DNA of 64,000 nucleotides from the NCBI RefSeq assembly GCF_030123325.1, contig NZ_CP126106.1:2198001-2262000 (forward strand). Direction: 5' to 3'. The number at the start of each line of letters is the position of its first letter. Positions within the stretch are counted from its first letter, which is position 1. Origin of the DNA: Peribacillus simplex (GTDB taxonomy: Bacteria > Bacillota > Bacilli > Bacillales > DSM-1321). A program made the position numbers and the translations under genes. The notes under the pieces were generated by a model. It was not told the origin of the DNA. It saw only the letters and a program-made list of their open reading frames with translations, and did not search any database. Shown here piece after piece: positions 20,301-27,667 of this stretch.

Positions 20301-21269
20301 TACCCAGATTTTGATGTGGTCATTATTGATGAGGTATCAAAGGCGACACCACCTGAACTGCTTTTACCGATGCTAAAAGGGAAGAAGGTCATTCTGGTAG
20401 GGGACCATCATCAGCTACCACCACTCATTGGACAGGAAACATTGGATGAAGTGATTGAGAAAATCCCGAATCCACAGAAAAAGGATGAGGTCAAAGCCAA
20501 CCTGCAGGAATCTCTGTTTGAGCGCTTATTTAAAACTTTGCCAGATCAGTATAAAAGCACTCTCCGGATTCAATATCGAATGCATGAAGATATTATGGAA
20601 ACAATCACTCAGTTTTATGAAGGGGAAAGTGAGGTAGGTTACGGATTAAGATGTGGGTTAGAAAATTCTAATAGAGAACGTGACCATTATTTAGACGGAC
20701 AATATGTGAAGCGTGGTCAGCATATTATGTGGTTTGACCTACCGCATGAAGAGGGATTTTTTGAAACGAAAGAGAAGGGGATGACAAGTCCTTATAATGG
20801 TGCCGAGTTAAAAATCATCTCTGAATTGTTAGTCGACCTAAATGCTGCTGTCGACAAAGCAAAACAAGAAGGTAGAATCTCAGAGGATGCAACGAAGAAT
20901 GTTGGTATCATTAGCTTTTACGGGGAGCAAGTGCGTAGATTAAGGCATTTAGTAGATGATCTTAAAGTAGAGCATCTCAAGTTTCGGGTCGGGACCGTCG
21001 ATAGATTCCAGGGGATGGAAAGTGAGATTATTATCGCAAGCTTTGTACGTAATCATAGCAATAAAGAAGAGGATATTGGTTTTGCCAATGATTATCGTCG
21101 TTTAAACGTTGCGCTATCAAGGGCTAAAGAGCTATTAATTGTAACTGGAAGCTCAAAGATGTTTACTGTGCAAGCAAAACGAGCAGCAAGTAGGAAAATG
21201 TATACGAGGGTTATTGACACCATTCGTTTTAAAAACGGTTTAAGAGATCACAAGGGTCGTGTGAAATAG
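17310..21269 (+). CDS. UPF1/COG1112-like SF1 helicase with long coiled-coil insert
   Basis: This is a protein of about 1319 residues. Walker A is GPPGTGKTT near residue 355, with VASQSNLAVDNA after it. The helicase core is then split by roughly 450 residues of strongly charged coiled coil (about 430-880). Walker B VIIDEVSKATPPE (about 1007), QLPPLIG, QYRMHE, VGTVDRFQGMESE and the final NVALSRAKELLIVTGS are all of the UPF1/DNA2 helicase type. The N-terminal 300 residues contain no kinase motif that I can see. The start is set at ATG 17310 behind GAGAGGAAG; an in-frame GTG lies 30 bases upstream. A PLD protein follows 16 bases later, the pairing seen in Mokosh-type defence systems. Confidence 0.85.
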   Translation: MLAAKVESQPCYINLTKRALSDINENLGYRDEFFSVRTDRIIHLLLSSQDSFLVHIEKATGRTEEELYVNLHFDSTENKGIMKYVKDQTFSLYGVVKDDGLLVTGIKFLPFGIGQANNRRVTSTLHFFINERSATSLTVETLEAIKNLPFAKEQSKFVKSRLESWEVYLDMIVEKAEQDEVTMDFQSARFTEHLRELNIHCPSLRGQVARRDLKGAEVSLLWEDDGKDEADEKIGTVRRFDFDKNIVEIELDEDYVELARQNKWTPVTAGLVHISNHGGLTQARRLRGGFRDLQNGVAKNPNLEYLLFEENPVMDTSSNVQSFEFKEAIQDNLNHYQRAAVKGALAAEDIYLIQGPPGTGKTTVIAEICYQNVERGLRTLVASQSNLAVDNALSKLLAHPKVRILRKGRTKSIEEEGKKFIEENVAETWKKQTLENIQLDIKDIDQLIEEKRKEIKKNQNVLKYNAEKLADIEKAPLVRTKLFRLQNELRHIQDHVTQLKNKEEKHELTEKELEQKLQQDSHEAAQLKVLLDNWEESNNFDERKATLQNRINRLRVEIEYLEAQESFDKASEHYKELDSQLERLRRREREIEDILMEIPRMHDVEIVSFINSRRDINSPAILQKQMRLSESIRMVNQGEAGKTQLASDNDTFSRLEKQLDIVIGRQKKVLVQYGYDTELAETLGGSDEYPHTDLMQLVPRLANRMMAFSEPSFLQNLKWKLTKKLPKQVEKLIEEYNQSIAAKKLLKETVERNKLRMVEMREAKSKLPLLTVEMLEALTDYYKQVEVKIENEIGVIHFDMVPGKNQVKKCHQLLIELRGKLDGEEPSKTVSELRRLVDVAVIELTELGTEEQYKKRLMIQKEEKEFACEKYGVQLKEITREVEGLGFKLAELQPTLEDLVKQVEENQKIVDYLSSINVEKEKMMIDKKNQLIKQRMERSDNHITAYMNQRMMKIEWSNMLQDAKDYDLREIKKLYIKHANVIGITCVQSAKKDFARDYPDFDVVIIDEVSKATPPELLLPMLKGKKVILVGDHHQLPPLIGQETLDEVIEKIPNPQKKDEVKANLQESLFERLFKTLPDQYKSTLRIQYRMHEDIMETITQFYEGESEVGYGLRCGLENSNRERDHYLDGQYVKRGQHIMWFDLPHEEGFFETKEKGMTSPYNGAELKIISELLVDLNAAVDKAKQEGRISEDATKNVGIISFYGEQVRRLRHLVDDLKVEHLKFRVGTVDRFQGMESEIIIASFVRNHSNKEEDIGFANDYRRLNVALSRAKELLIVTGSSKMFTVQAKRAASRKMYTRVIDTIRFKNGLRDHKGRVK

Positions 21270-21285
21270 AAGGGATTGATTAGGG

Positions 21286-23115
21286 TTGTTATGGAAACTA
21301 TGGGATGATTCTTCCACAGATGAATTTCAGGAGAGAATGCTCCATCAGGCGATAGAAGACAAAGAATATCTTCATATATTGGGGACAAAGGAATGGAAAA
21401 TCCCGATCCACTATTATCACGTCCAGGTGACAGCATCGACGAAAACAAAGATTGATATGTTAAAAAAGATGGTTATGTTCTCCTTCTTAAATATGAATAT
21501 TAGCCATCTGGATGAATTGAGCGGGTTTTTACATGTTGATACGTTATTTATCGAGGATATTGTTACGCAGATGATTGCGACAGGTGTAGTGGAAAAGGTA
21601 GATAGTGTGTACAAACTGACGAAAATTGGTGAAGAACAATTCAAAGCTGGAACCATTTTGAGTGAGCCAAGTACAGAGGTTATTCCATTTGAATTTAGTG
21701 TGTTAAATCAGAATGCGATACAAGAGGAACCGACGAATGTAATGGTAAAAGAAGATTGGGAGTTAGATTTGTATCGTTATTCCAATGAAGTTGCCAATTT
21801 AGCGGGGACTATTTTAGAAGAAGATAAGCTTCGAGAGTACGTTCAAGAAAGTGGCAAAGTGTTTGAAGTCGGGGGAAATGAAAAAATCATTTCTAAGATT
21901 GAGCCCATTACTTTACAGGCTATGAAATTTGCGAAGTGTATCGAGTATCAATTGTACGATTTACTTGAAAACAAAGTGTATGCACGTATCTGGAATGGAG
22001 CATCTGGTAGATGGGATGAACGTTTTGAAGAGGAGATTACTAGACTTGAAGGAGAAGCGTGGAAGTCTCATCATGATCAAGCGATTATCGAAAACTTTCC
22101 GGAGCGATATGAATATCTAAGAGGTAGATTGAAGGCTTTTCACAATAAGGGTAATAAAAATCAAAAGGTACTCGATATTTTAAGAGGGAAAGATATTCGA
22201 GCCCGGTTCATCAATTCCTTTTCCGAAACAAAACGAAAGATGCTCATGGTCTCACCGTGGATATCGGCAGTAGTAGTCGACCGAGATATGCTCTCGAGAT
22301 TGCAGCAATTTGCTAAACAAGGAAAGACCCTCTATATCTCGTGGGGAATTGCGAAAAACATGGAAACTGAGGACCGTAAGCCTAGTCCGGCGCTACTTAA
22401 AAGGCTGCAGGAGATTACCCATGAAGATGGCACACAGGCTGTGTTTGTTCGATGGTTTGGCAATCAGCATAACAAGGAAATTGTGGTAGATGCAAGAACA
22501 CATATACTAGGCTCGTATAACTGGCTGTCTTATCGTGGGGAATACGATATTCGCCATGAATCTGTCGTGGTGATAAAAGAAGAAAAAGTAATTAAGGACA
22601 CGACTGTATATATTGAAGCGAAGTTTATTAACGCGCTAAAACAGGATTTAACAGCTCTTTTAAGCAATGTGAGCGCGCAGGTTGAACCAATTATCGTGAA
22701 AAATTGGATGAAAGAGCTCATTATGTTAGACAGCTCACTTGAAAAGAGAAAACAGCTATCAGATCAACTAATGGAGCATCTACGAAACAATGGACAAGTT
22801 GAATTAATACATGAACTTGCATCCCTATGGGCTCGTTATGATGTGGAAGACTTTGGTGTGCGTTCGTATTTAAGTGAATTGTTAAATGAAGAGAATTTTG
22901 ACTTAGCGAAGGAATATTATGCGCTTTGTCAAAAGCATATAAAAACAAGCCCTATCTCTGAGTGGGAGAAGGCTCCTGAGTTATCGGAATATAAGGAATG
23001 GTTTGCAGAGCAGAAGGTTGTGGGGAAGACGAAGCCACAATTACAAGAGAAACCTACTCCGAAAGGTAATGCTAATGGGAAGAAACGAATACCGAGGAGT
23101 AAGAAGAAGAAGTAA
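21286..23115 (+). CDS. PLD-domain protein partnered with the helicase
   Basis: This is a 609-residue protein. A winged-helix-like stretch near residues 50-110 (LSGFLHVDTLFIEDIVTQMIATGVV) is followed by a middle region. A phospholipase-D-like domain then spans residues about 310-460: MLMVSPWISAVVVDRDMLS starts the fold, and HNKEIVVDARTHILGSYNW (about 394-412) is a complete HxK...G/S...N motif. Only one HxK copy is seen, so an active enzyme would need a dimer. The tail is Lys/Arg-rich (KKRIPRSKKKK) and may bind nucleic acid. The start is TTG at 21286 with AAGGGA upstream. It is presumably the nuclease effector of a two-gene helicase/PLD antiphage unit (inference from the Mokosh precedent). Confidence 0.8.
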   Translation: MLWKLWDDSSTDEFQERMLHQAIEDKEYLHILGTKEWKIPIHYYHVQVTASTKTKIDMLKKMVMFSFLNMNISHLDELSGFLHVDTLFIEDIVTQMIATGVVEKVDSVYKLTKIGEEQFKAGTILSEPSTEVIPFEFSVLNQNAIQEEPTNVMVKEDWELDLYRYSNEVANLAGTILEEDKLREYVQESGKVFEVGGNEKIISKIEPITLQAMKFAKCIEYQLYDLLENKVYARIWNGASGRWDERFEEEITRLEGEAWKSHHDQAIIENFPERYEYLRGRLKAFHNKGNKNQKVLDILRGKDIRARFINSFSETKRKMLMVSPWISAVVVDRDMLSRLQQFAKQGKTLYISWGIAKNMETEDRKPSPALLKRLQEITHEDGTQAVFVRWFGNQHNKEIVVDARTHILGSYNWLSYRGEYDIRHESVVVIKEEKVIKDTTVYIEAKFINALKQDLTALLSNVSAQVEPIIVKNWMKELIMLDSSLEKRKQLSDQLMEHLRNNGQVELIHELASLWARYDVEDFGVRSYLSELLNEENFDLAKEYYALCQKHIKTSPISEWEKAPELSEYKEWFAEQKVVGKTKPQLQEKPTPKGNANGKKRIPRSKKKK

Positions 23116-23399
23116 GTTAATGGTGTCCCACTTTTATAGGTGGCCATTCATTAAAACTATTTAACTGTGTTTATTAATTTTTTCTGGAGGATAATAAGGG
23201 ATAATTATTTGGATATGTAGCGAGGATAAATTGAATTGAATCGTTATAAAAAGAATAAACCTAAATACTTATGGATACAAGAAGAATTAATGGAATTTTT
23301 TATTGACTAAGTGTGGATTAGTAGAAGAATGTTTTTCCAGTACATAGATACATAGAAAGAACTAAAAAGATAATGAACGATCCACATAAAGAAGAGTGT

Positions 23400-23465
23400 A
23401 ACTGCTAAACTAAATTGAACAGTTTCTGACAGATAAAAATGAACACTTTTTGCCCGATATCATCT
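23400..23465. mobile_element. Possible end of a lost IS21-like element
   Basis: The bases contain two spaced motifs, TTGAACAGTTTCTGACAG and AAAATGAACACTTTTTGCCC. They look like the repeated terminal boxes of IS21-family elements. With the IstA-like stub at 17046 it could be the other border of a former element around the helicase/PLD pair. This is weak evidence from pattern only. Confidence 0.25.
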
Positions 23466-23632
23466 CGGCTAAGTTATGGTGGGATTTTAACATCATTGTT
23501 TAGTTGAGGGATTTGAAAGGTGAAAAAACTAAAATTGTTAATGCAGGTTTATCATCCACACTTCAATTCATCAGAAATCCTGCTAAATTACTTTACTTAT
23601 AGAGTCATAGCTAAACTAGTAAGGGGATTGGT

Positions 23633-23663
23633 GAGAGAGGTTTTTGTTATGTTTTCCTCTCTC
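23633..23663 (+). promoter_or_regulatory. Leader hairpin before the 131-residue protein gene
   Basis: GAGAGAGG (23633-23640) and CCTCTCTC (23656-23663) form a perfect 8-pair stem 33 bases before the start codon. No T-run follows, so it is more likely an mRNA 5' stabilising stem than a terminator. Confidence 0.4.
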
Positions 23664-23695
23664 CCTCTCTATAAAAAAACTAGGAGGATTACTAA

Positions 23696-24091
23696 ATGAG
23701 TAAAACTACACTAAAGACAACTATAGAAAAAAAGGTTCAGGAATTACATGAGAAATTAGAGGCTCTTGATTTGGTATTAGGAGAGAGCAAGTCAGTAGAA
23801 TCAGCAGGAGTTAAAGCTATTGCTGAGATTCAAGCAAAGATTGCTGAATCAAAATCCCAATTAGTTGTAACAGACATTGAGAGTGCTAAACAGCATTTAT
23901 CTATGTTGGATGAGATAACAAAGGATTTAGGCATTCAAGCATACCTAAATAAATCACTTGTCGAGTCAAAGAAAGAAGGCATCTTATCTGCATTGGATGA
24001 TGCTTATGGAGTCCATAAAGAGGCGGTAGCATTGTTTAAAGAGCTAGATAATGAGTATGTATTGCATATGAGCATTGCATCTGTAAATTAG
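23696..24091 (+). CDS. Small helical protein of unknown function, cut by an amber codon
   Basis: This is a 131-residue acidic, coiled-coil-like protein (KKVQELHEKLEALDLVLGES; ESKKEGILSALDDAYGVHKEAV) with no known domain. An excellent AGGAGGATTACTAA ribosome site stands before the ATG. The TAG at 24089-24091 is followed in the same frame by 75 further codons that read like ordinary protein. The gene was therefore probably about 207 residues long, or TAG is suppressed. It lies alone between hairpins in a mobile-looking region; a phage or element origin is possible. Confidence 0.6.
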   Translation: MSKTTLKTTIEKKVQELHEKLEALDLVLGESKSVESAGVKAIAEIQAKIAESKSQLVVTDIESAKQHLSMLDEITKDLGIQAYLNKSLVESKKEGILSALDDAYGVHKEAVALFKELDNEYVLHMSIASVN

Positions 24092-24319
24092 GATTTTGCA
24101 TATCTGAATGGTCTTGAAAATGAGATAAATTCTGTGATTGGAAGTCTTAATACTTGTATGGTGCGACAAGGTGTTGTCCAAAATACCTCAACTTCTTTTA
24201 CATTTAAATCAAGTGGATTGATTCATTTAGGACAAACAGGAGTATCTACTGCATCTAGAGGTTTTGAAAGTGCTATTAGCATGTTTGTTTGGGAATATAA
24301 AGTAAAAGTAAATAACTAA
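24092..24319 (+). pseudogene. In-frame continuation of the preceding gene after TAG
   Basis: The frame continues from 24092 as DFAYLNGLENEINSVIGSL and ends at TAA 24317-24319 after FVWEYKVKVNN. Codon use and composition are protein-like, and no good ribosome site precedes the internal ATG at 24164 or the TTG/GTG codons. A separate gene is therefore less likely than a nonsense-interrupted C-terminal part. Confidence 0.45.
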
Positions 24320-24326
24320 TAAATGG

Positions 24327-24360
24327 AGGCTGAGCAGAGGTGCTTGGTCTTTCTTTTTTT
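24327..24360 (+). terminator. Terminator of the interrupted helical-protein gene
   Basis: GGCTGAGCA and TGCTTGGTC pair (with G-T pairs) around GAGG, and a stretch of T ending TTTTTTT follows. It sits 8 bases after the TAA of the continued frame. This supports the view that the transcript was meant to reach 24319. Confidence 0.55.
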
Positions 24361-24674
24361 AGCTGACATGTACATTCTACATGGATGAGGATAGAGAGGA
24401 GGAGTGGCTTAGACCTATTTAAGGGATATATTTATGGATCATCTAATACAGAATCCTACACCAAATATAAGGATACACTTGAGACTGACCCTGAGAAGCT
24501 GACAGAATCTTTGGTAAAAAAGATAGGATCAAGAGGAAAAGATTTAGGTAAGCTTATATACTGGATAAATGTACCATGTTAAATTATGTTTACAAAATTA
24601 TTACAGAGTAATATTATTGCTATTGGGATTAACTATTGTAATCTCTATTTATCAAAGGGGGACAAATACATACT
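24361..24674. other. Gene-poor gap with one doubtful short frame
   Basis: A frame at 24385-24582 reads 65 residues (GSSNTESYTKYKDTLETDPEKL in the middle). It has no ribosome site before its ATG; a GAGAGGAGG lies inside it with no start codon in reach. I treat it as a probable remnant. Nothing else is seen. Confidence 0.35.
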
Positions 24675-25373
24675 ATGAGAAAGAACATGTTAATCAGCCT
24701 ATTCGCATTACTAATGGGTGCTTTTTTAATGGTTGGTTGTAGTGATGAAAAGGTATCTAATTCAGAGGGAAAAGAAGAGAAGGCAACTCCCGCTGAACAA
24801 AAAAAAGTATCTAATGAGCCAGAAACAGAGCCAAAAGAAGATGAAAATGGAAATGTAGTGCTTACTGAGGTGGGGCATAAAACTAAAGGTGAGGATGGTA
24901 CCACTGTAGAGCTACTGAAAATAAAAGATGTAAATCAAAATGTTAACATCGATCCTATCAAGTTAACTATTAAAGATTTAAAAGTAATCCAAATGACTAA
25001 TGTGAGTAAGGATTCGGAAGAATTTTTACTCCAATATACAAATGGAACAAAATTACCTGAAAAATTAAATTATCTTCAAATTCAATATACAGCTGAAAAT
25101 ACTGAGGATAAGAATATTGGTTGGAATGGTATTCAAAAAATAGTAACTAACACTGGCGAGCAGTTAGATGCTAGTGGTAATGACTTTATCTGGGAGGAAA
25201 ATGGATTTGATGGAACTTTTTATGGTAAGACTAAACATGAGGGTACTATTGCAGTTATAACCAAAAGTGATCCAAATCAATTAAAGAATGTTAAATTCAT
25301 TATTGGTAGCACTTTTAATCCAGATAATTATGAGGATATTACTCCAGAACAACAAACTCAATTTGATTTTTAA
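24675..25373 (+). CDS. Secreted lipoprotein, DUF4352-like
   Basis: This is a 232-residue protein with a lipoprotein signal: MRKNM, a hydrophobic stretch, then the lipobox MVGC with the acylated Cys at 22. A Glu/Lys-rich linker (residues 25-60) precedes a beta-rich domain (TVELLKIKDVNQNVNIDPIKLTI onward) of the type seen in DUF4352/Telomeric-repeat-like surface lipoproteins of Bacillus. It would be anchored on the outer face of the membrane; the ligand is unknown. AAGGGGG lies 13 bases before the ATG, a rather long spacing. It is monocistronic and ends in a perfect terminator. Confidence 0.75.
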   Translation: MRKNMLISLFALLMGAFLMVGCSDEKVSNSEGKEEKATPAEQKKVSNEPETEPKEDENGNVVLTEVGHKTKGEDGTTVELLKIKDVNQNVNIDPIKLTIKDLKVIQMTNVSKDSEEFLLQYTNGTKLPEKLNYLQIQYTAENTEDKNIGWNGIQKIVTNTGEQLDASGNDFIWEENGFDGTFYGKTKHEGTIAVITKSDPNQLKNVKFIIGSTFNPDNYEDITPEQQTQFDF

Positions 25374-25382
25374 ATATGTATA

Positions 25383-25417
25383 GGAAGCTTGAGCGTATTT
25401 TTAAGCTTCCTTTTTTT
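25383..25417 (+). terminator. Terminator of the lipoprotein gene
   Basis: GGAAGCTT (25383-25390) and AAGCTTCC (25403-25410) form a perfect 8-pair stem, followed by seven T. Confidence 0.9.
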
Positions 25418-25589
25418 GTCCATTTTCGAGGCAGTAATAAGGAGAATGTACAAATATAAAAGTTAAATAAGAATAGTATAGTAGAACCTAGAGCCTGCGG
25501 TTTGGGCTTCTTTTTGTATACTGTCACACTTCTAAAGACACTTCTAATTATAGCTCTGTAAGAAAATTGCAGACAAGGAGAGGGTAGAG

Positions 25590-25784
25590 ATGACTAAAGC
25601 AATTGTACAAGAACAGACAAAGGCAAATAAGACTTTCACTATAGGAAAGGGTAAGAGTAAAGTAACTGTGACCTCAGAAGGAAATCCTTACTTTGATCTA
25701 TTTGTAACAAAGATAAGTAGTATTTTTGTAGAGAATAAATATGAGTTGATGCAGGAAAGACTACTTAAAGGGAGAGGCAGATAA
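25590..25784 (+). CDS. Small basic protein of unknown function (64 residues)
   Basis: The ATG has AAGGAGAGG at a good distance. The product (IGKGKSKVTVTSEGNPYFDLF in the middle, KGRGR at the end) has no family I recognise. Its last codons form the left arm of the terminator below, so the unit is compact and monocistronic. Composition resembles the small genes around it; a mobile origin is possible. Confidence 0.5.
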   Translation: MTKAIVQEQTKANKTFTIGKGKSKVTVTSEGNPYFDLFVTKISSIFVENKYELMQERLLKGRGR

Positions 25785-25800
25785 TCTGTCTCTTTTTTTT
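25773..25800 (+). terminator. Terminator overlapping the end of the 64-residue gene
   Basis: AGAGGCAGA pairs with TCTGTCTCT (one G-T pair) around three bases, followed by eight T. Confidence 0.75.
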
Positions 25801-26596
25801 ATCTGCTTTTTTAGGCAAACAAAAAGGAGGAGCTATTACAGCTCTCTCCAAATAATTTTTATATGAGGTTGGTTATTTGTCTCCTTTGTTCTTGTATAGA
25901 TAATCACCCGTTTTATCTTTCGATTCGTGAGTTGTTATTTTCTAATCAGCACCTTGAAAAGTACTTCCTATATAGAATTTTTGGCTTTGATGAGCGAGCA
26001 ATAGTGGAGCCATATATAATAAACGAGGATTTAGAACAACATCTTAATTTGGAGCCCTTAACTTTTAAGGCTTCAAAATAGTAAGGTGAATTGTGAAACA
26101 AACAGCTAAGATAATTGATTCATCCGAATTTTACTCTTTGACATTCCATTTTGTATTATTCCGATAACCTGACCTTAAAATTTTGTGGAGTTCATCGGAA
26201 GATTTTCCGTTAACTACGTAAAGAATCACAGCTTTAGAGAGCTATTGTTGGTGACACAGTGTCGACTAGAGGGCGCCGTTAAATAAATTCCCCTTCAATT
26301 TCATAACAACATCCTATAGAATAAGGTTTTAAAACTGGTTTAAAATCATTTCGCTACCTTGACAGGGTAAGGGATCGTGGGTTGGACTCCCTCACAGGTC
26401 ATCTTACATTTGAAGCCCCTGCTATGACTGGTTTTTGAGCATTTTCCGAACTTTATGCATCATGCAATATTATAGAGTAGGGGGGGGTTCCTTTTTATTA
26501 TACGTTTTTTTAGTAGCATAGTAGTTGATATCTTTGGTTTTCATATCTACACACATACAAAAAAAGAGAAGACTAGAAAATCTTCTCCTTTTTCAT
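25801..26596. other. Gene-free stretch carrying a tRNA fragment
   Basis: A frame at 25863-26081 has no ribosome site and I do not accept it. A GACACAGTGTC palindrome lies near 26251. The only recognisable feature is the tRNA-Val-like piece at 26352-26403. A G-run followed by TTTTTATTATACG near 26480-26510 may be the tail of an old terminator. Confidence 0.5.
26352..26403 (+). tRNA. Degenerate 3' half of a tRNA-Val (GAC)-like gene
   Basis: CTACC TTGACAG GGTAa is an anticodon arm with anticodon GAC, as in tRNA-Val. GGATC as variable loop, a damaged T arm (GTGGG TTGGACT CCCTC; the TTC core is TTG) and ACAGGTCATC as acceptor strand follow. No D arm or 5' acceptor strand precedes it. It cannot be a working tRNA. 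It stands 200 bases from a ruined tyrosine recombinase, as an attachment site would. Confidence 0.4.
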
Positions 26597-27456
26597 TTAA
26601 TCCTTTTCAAGATAATTAGTTCTTCGCTCTCCCAGTTGTTTCGCAGCCTTTTTAGCCTTCAGGATTTGTATATAGAGCAGCGGTTGTGGTTGAAGTATGA
26701 CCAAGTTGAGTCATCAGTAAATGGATGTCTCCTGATTGCTCCATTAAGTTCGTCCCATAGGTATGCCTCAGTTTGTGTGGGGACATCGATTTATTGGATT
26801 TAAATGCTTTCGTGTATTTCTTTACTAAAGCCTCAATGGCGCGGTTGGAAAGAGGAGTGGCTCCATCATTCACCCTAGTCAAGAATACATAGGCCGTATC
26901 ATCGTTTGATCCCCTATAACGCTAGTTAATCTTTTACGTCCTGCATAGACGGAGGAGATACTGCCACTACATCCTTTTTTTCGCCTTTACGTAAAACATG
27001 TATTTGTTTTTCCTCGAAATCCAAGTCTCGTAGCCTTAAGTTGGATAACTCATTCATCCTGATGCCACTTCCTAAGAAGAGAGATAAGATTGCAAAATCA
27101 CGTTCCTTGTCCCTTTTAAAGTATATGAGTTTTCTGGACTTTTCGGGTAGCTCCTTTTCATAGTCATGCTTCACGAATTCAAGAAACCGAGCATCCTCAT
27201 CATTGTGGAAAATCTTTGTCGATATTCTGGAAGCACGAGCCCCAATGTTTCTTTCACTTTATTCACTTCAATTTTCAACATGACATTTCAATAGAAGTAA
27301 GGTTCGCCATCTTCATTTTCTGTCTGGGTCGTTAAATACTTGCAAAATAACTTTCCAGATAATATATCATCATTATACTTTAAGTTATCTTGAGAAAAGT
27401 TCTCAAGTACTTCCCGTTCAAGAGCTTTAGACGAAATTATTTTTCTTTTTCAATAG
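26597..27456 (-). pseudogene. XerC/D/S-like tyrosine recombinase, broken
   Basis: Read on the minus strand, pieces of one integrase-type protein follow in order but in different frames. They are EDGEPYFY; HDYEKELPEKSRKLIYFKRDKERDFA with the first catalytic Arg region SGIRMNELSNLRLRDLDF; YRGSNDDTAYVFL; and HKLRHTYGTNLMEQ (HxxR) with LGHTSTTTAALYT (catalytic Tyr). Frame breaks lie near 26925, 27180 and 27290. Relative to the second copy at 48615, eight bases are missing just after the Tyr box. The protein was once a complete recombinase of about 350 residues. Confidence 0.85.
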
Positions 27457-27667
27457 AATGATCTCATTTACACAGTTACTTATAAAAAATCCGTATTAAA
27501 TGAAGAACTAATCCATATTTTCGAGAATGTGGAAATTTATTCCTTGGACCGTTGCGATTACAATTCGAAAAAAGTAAGGTATGATTGGGTATATAGATTA
27601 TGTACGATTATAAAAAGAAACAACTATGAATTTAAATCGTATATTTTAGCATGTAGGAGGAAATACG

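Larger units (their letters stand above)
23116..23695. other. 580-base gene-free stretch behind the helicase/PLD pair
   Basis: Both strands are full of stops. Recognisable parts are an IS-end-like segment at 23400-23465 and a leader hairpin at 23633-23663. A possible decayed frame (HKPKYLWIQEELMEFFID) near 23230-23310 has no start or partner. No terminator with a T-run is visible directly after the PLD gene. Confidence 0.5.

Noticed and set aside
25863..26081. 72-codon frame after the small basic protein
   Set aside because: The AAGGAGGAG nearby is 30 bases away and in front of a frame that closes at once; no family resemblance.
26525..26803. 92-codon plus-strand frame
   Set aside because: It is antisense to the recombinase relic whose minus-strand translation keeps HxxR and the Tyr box.
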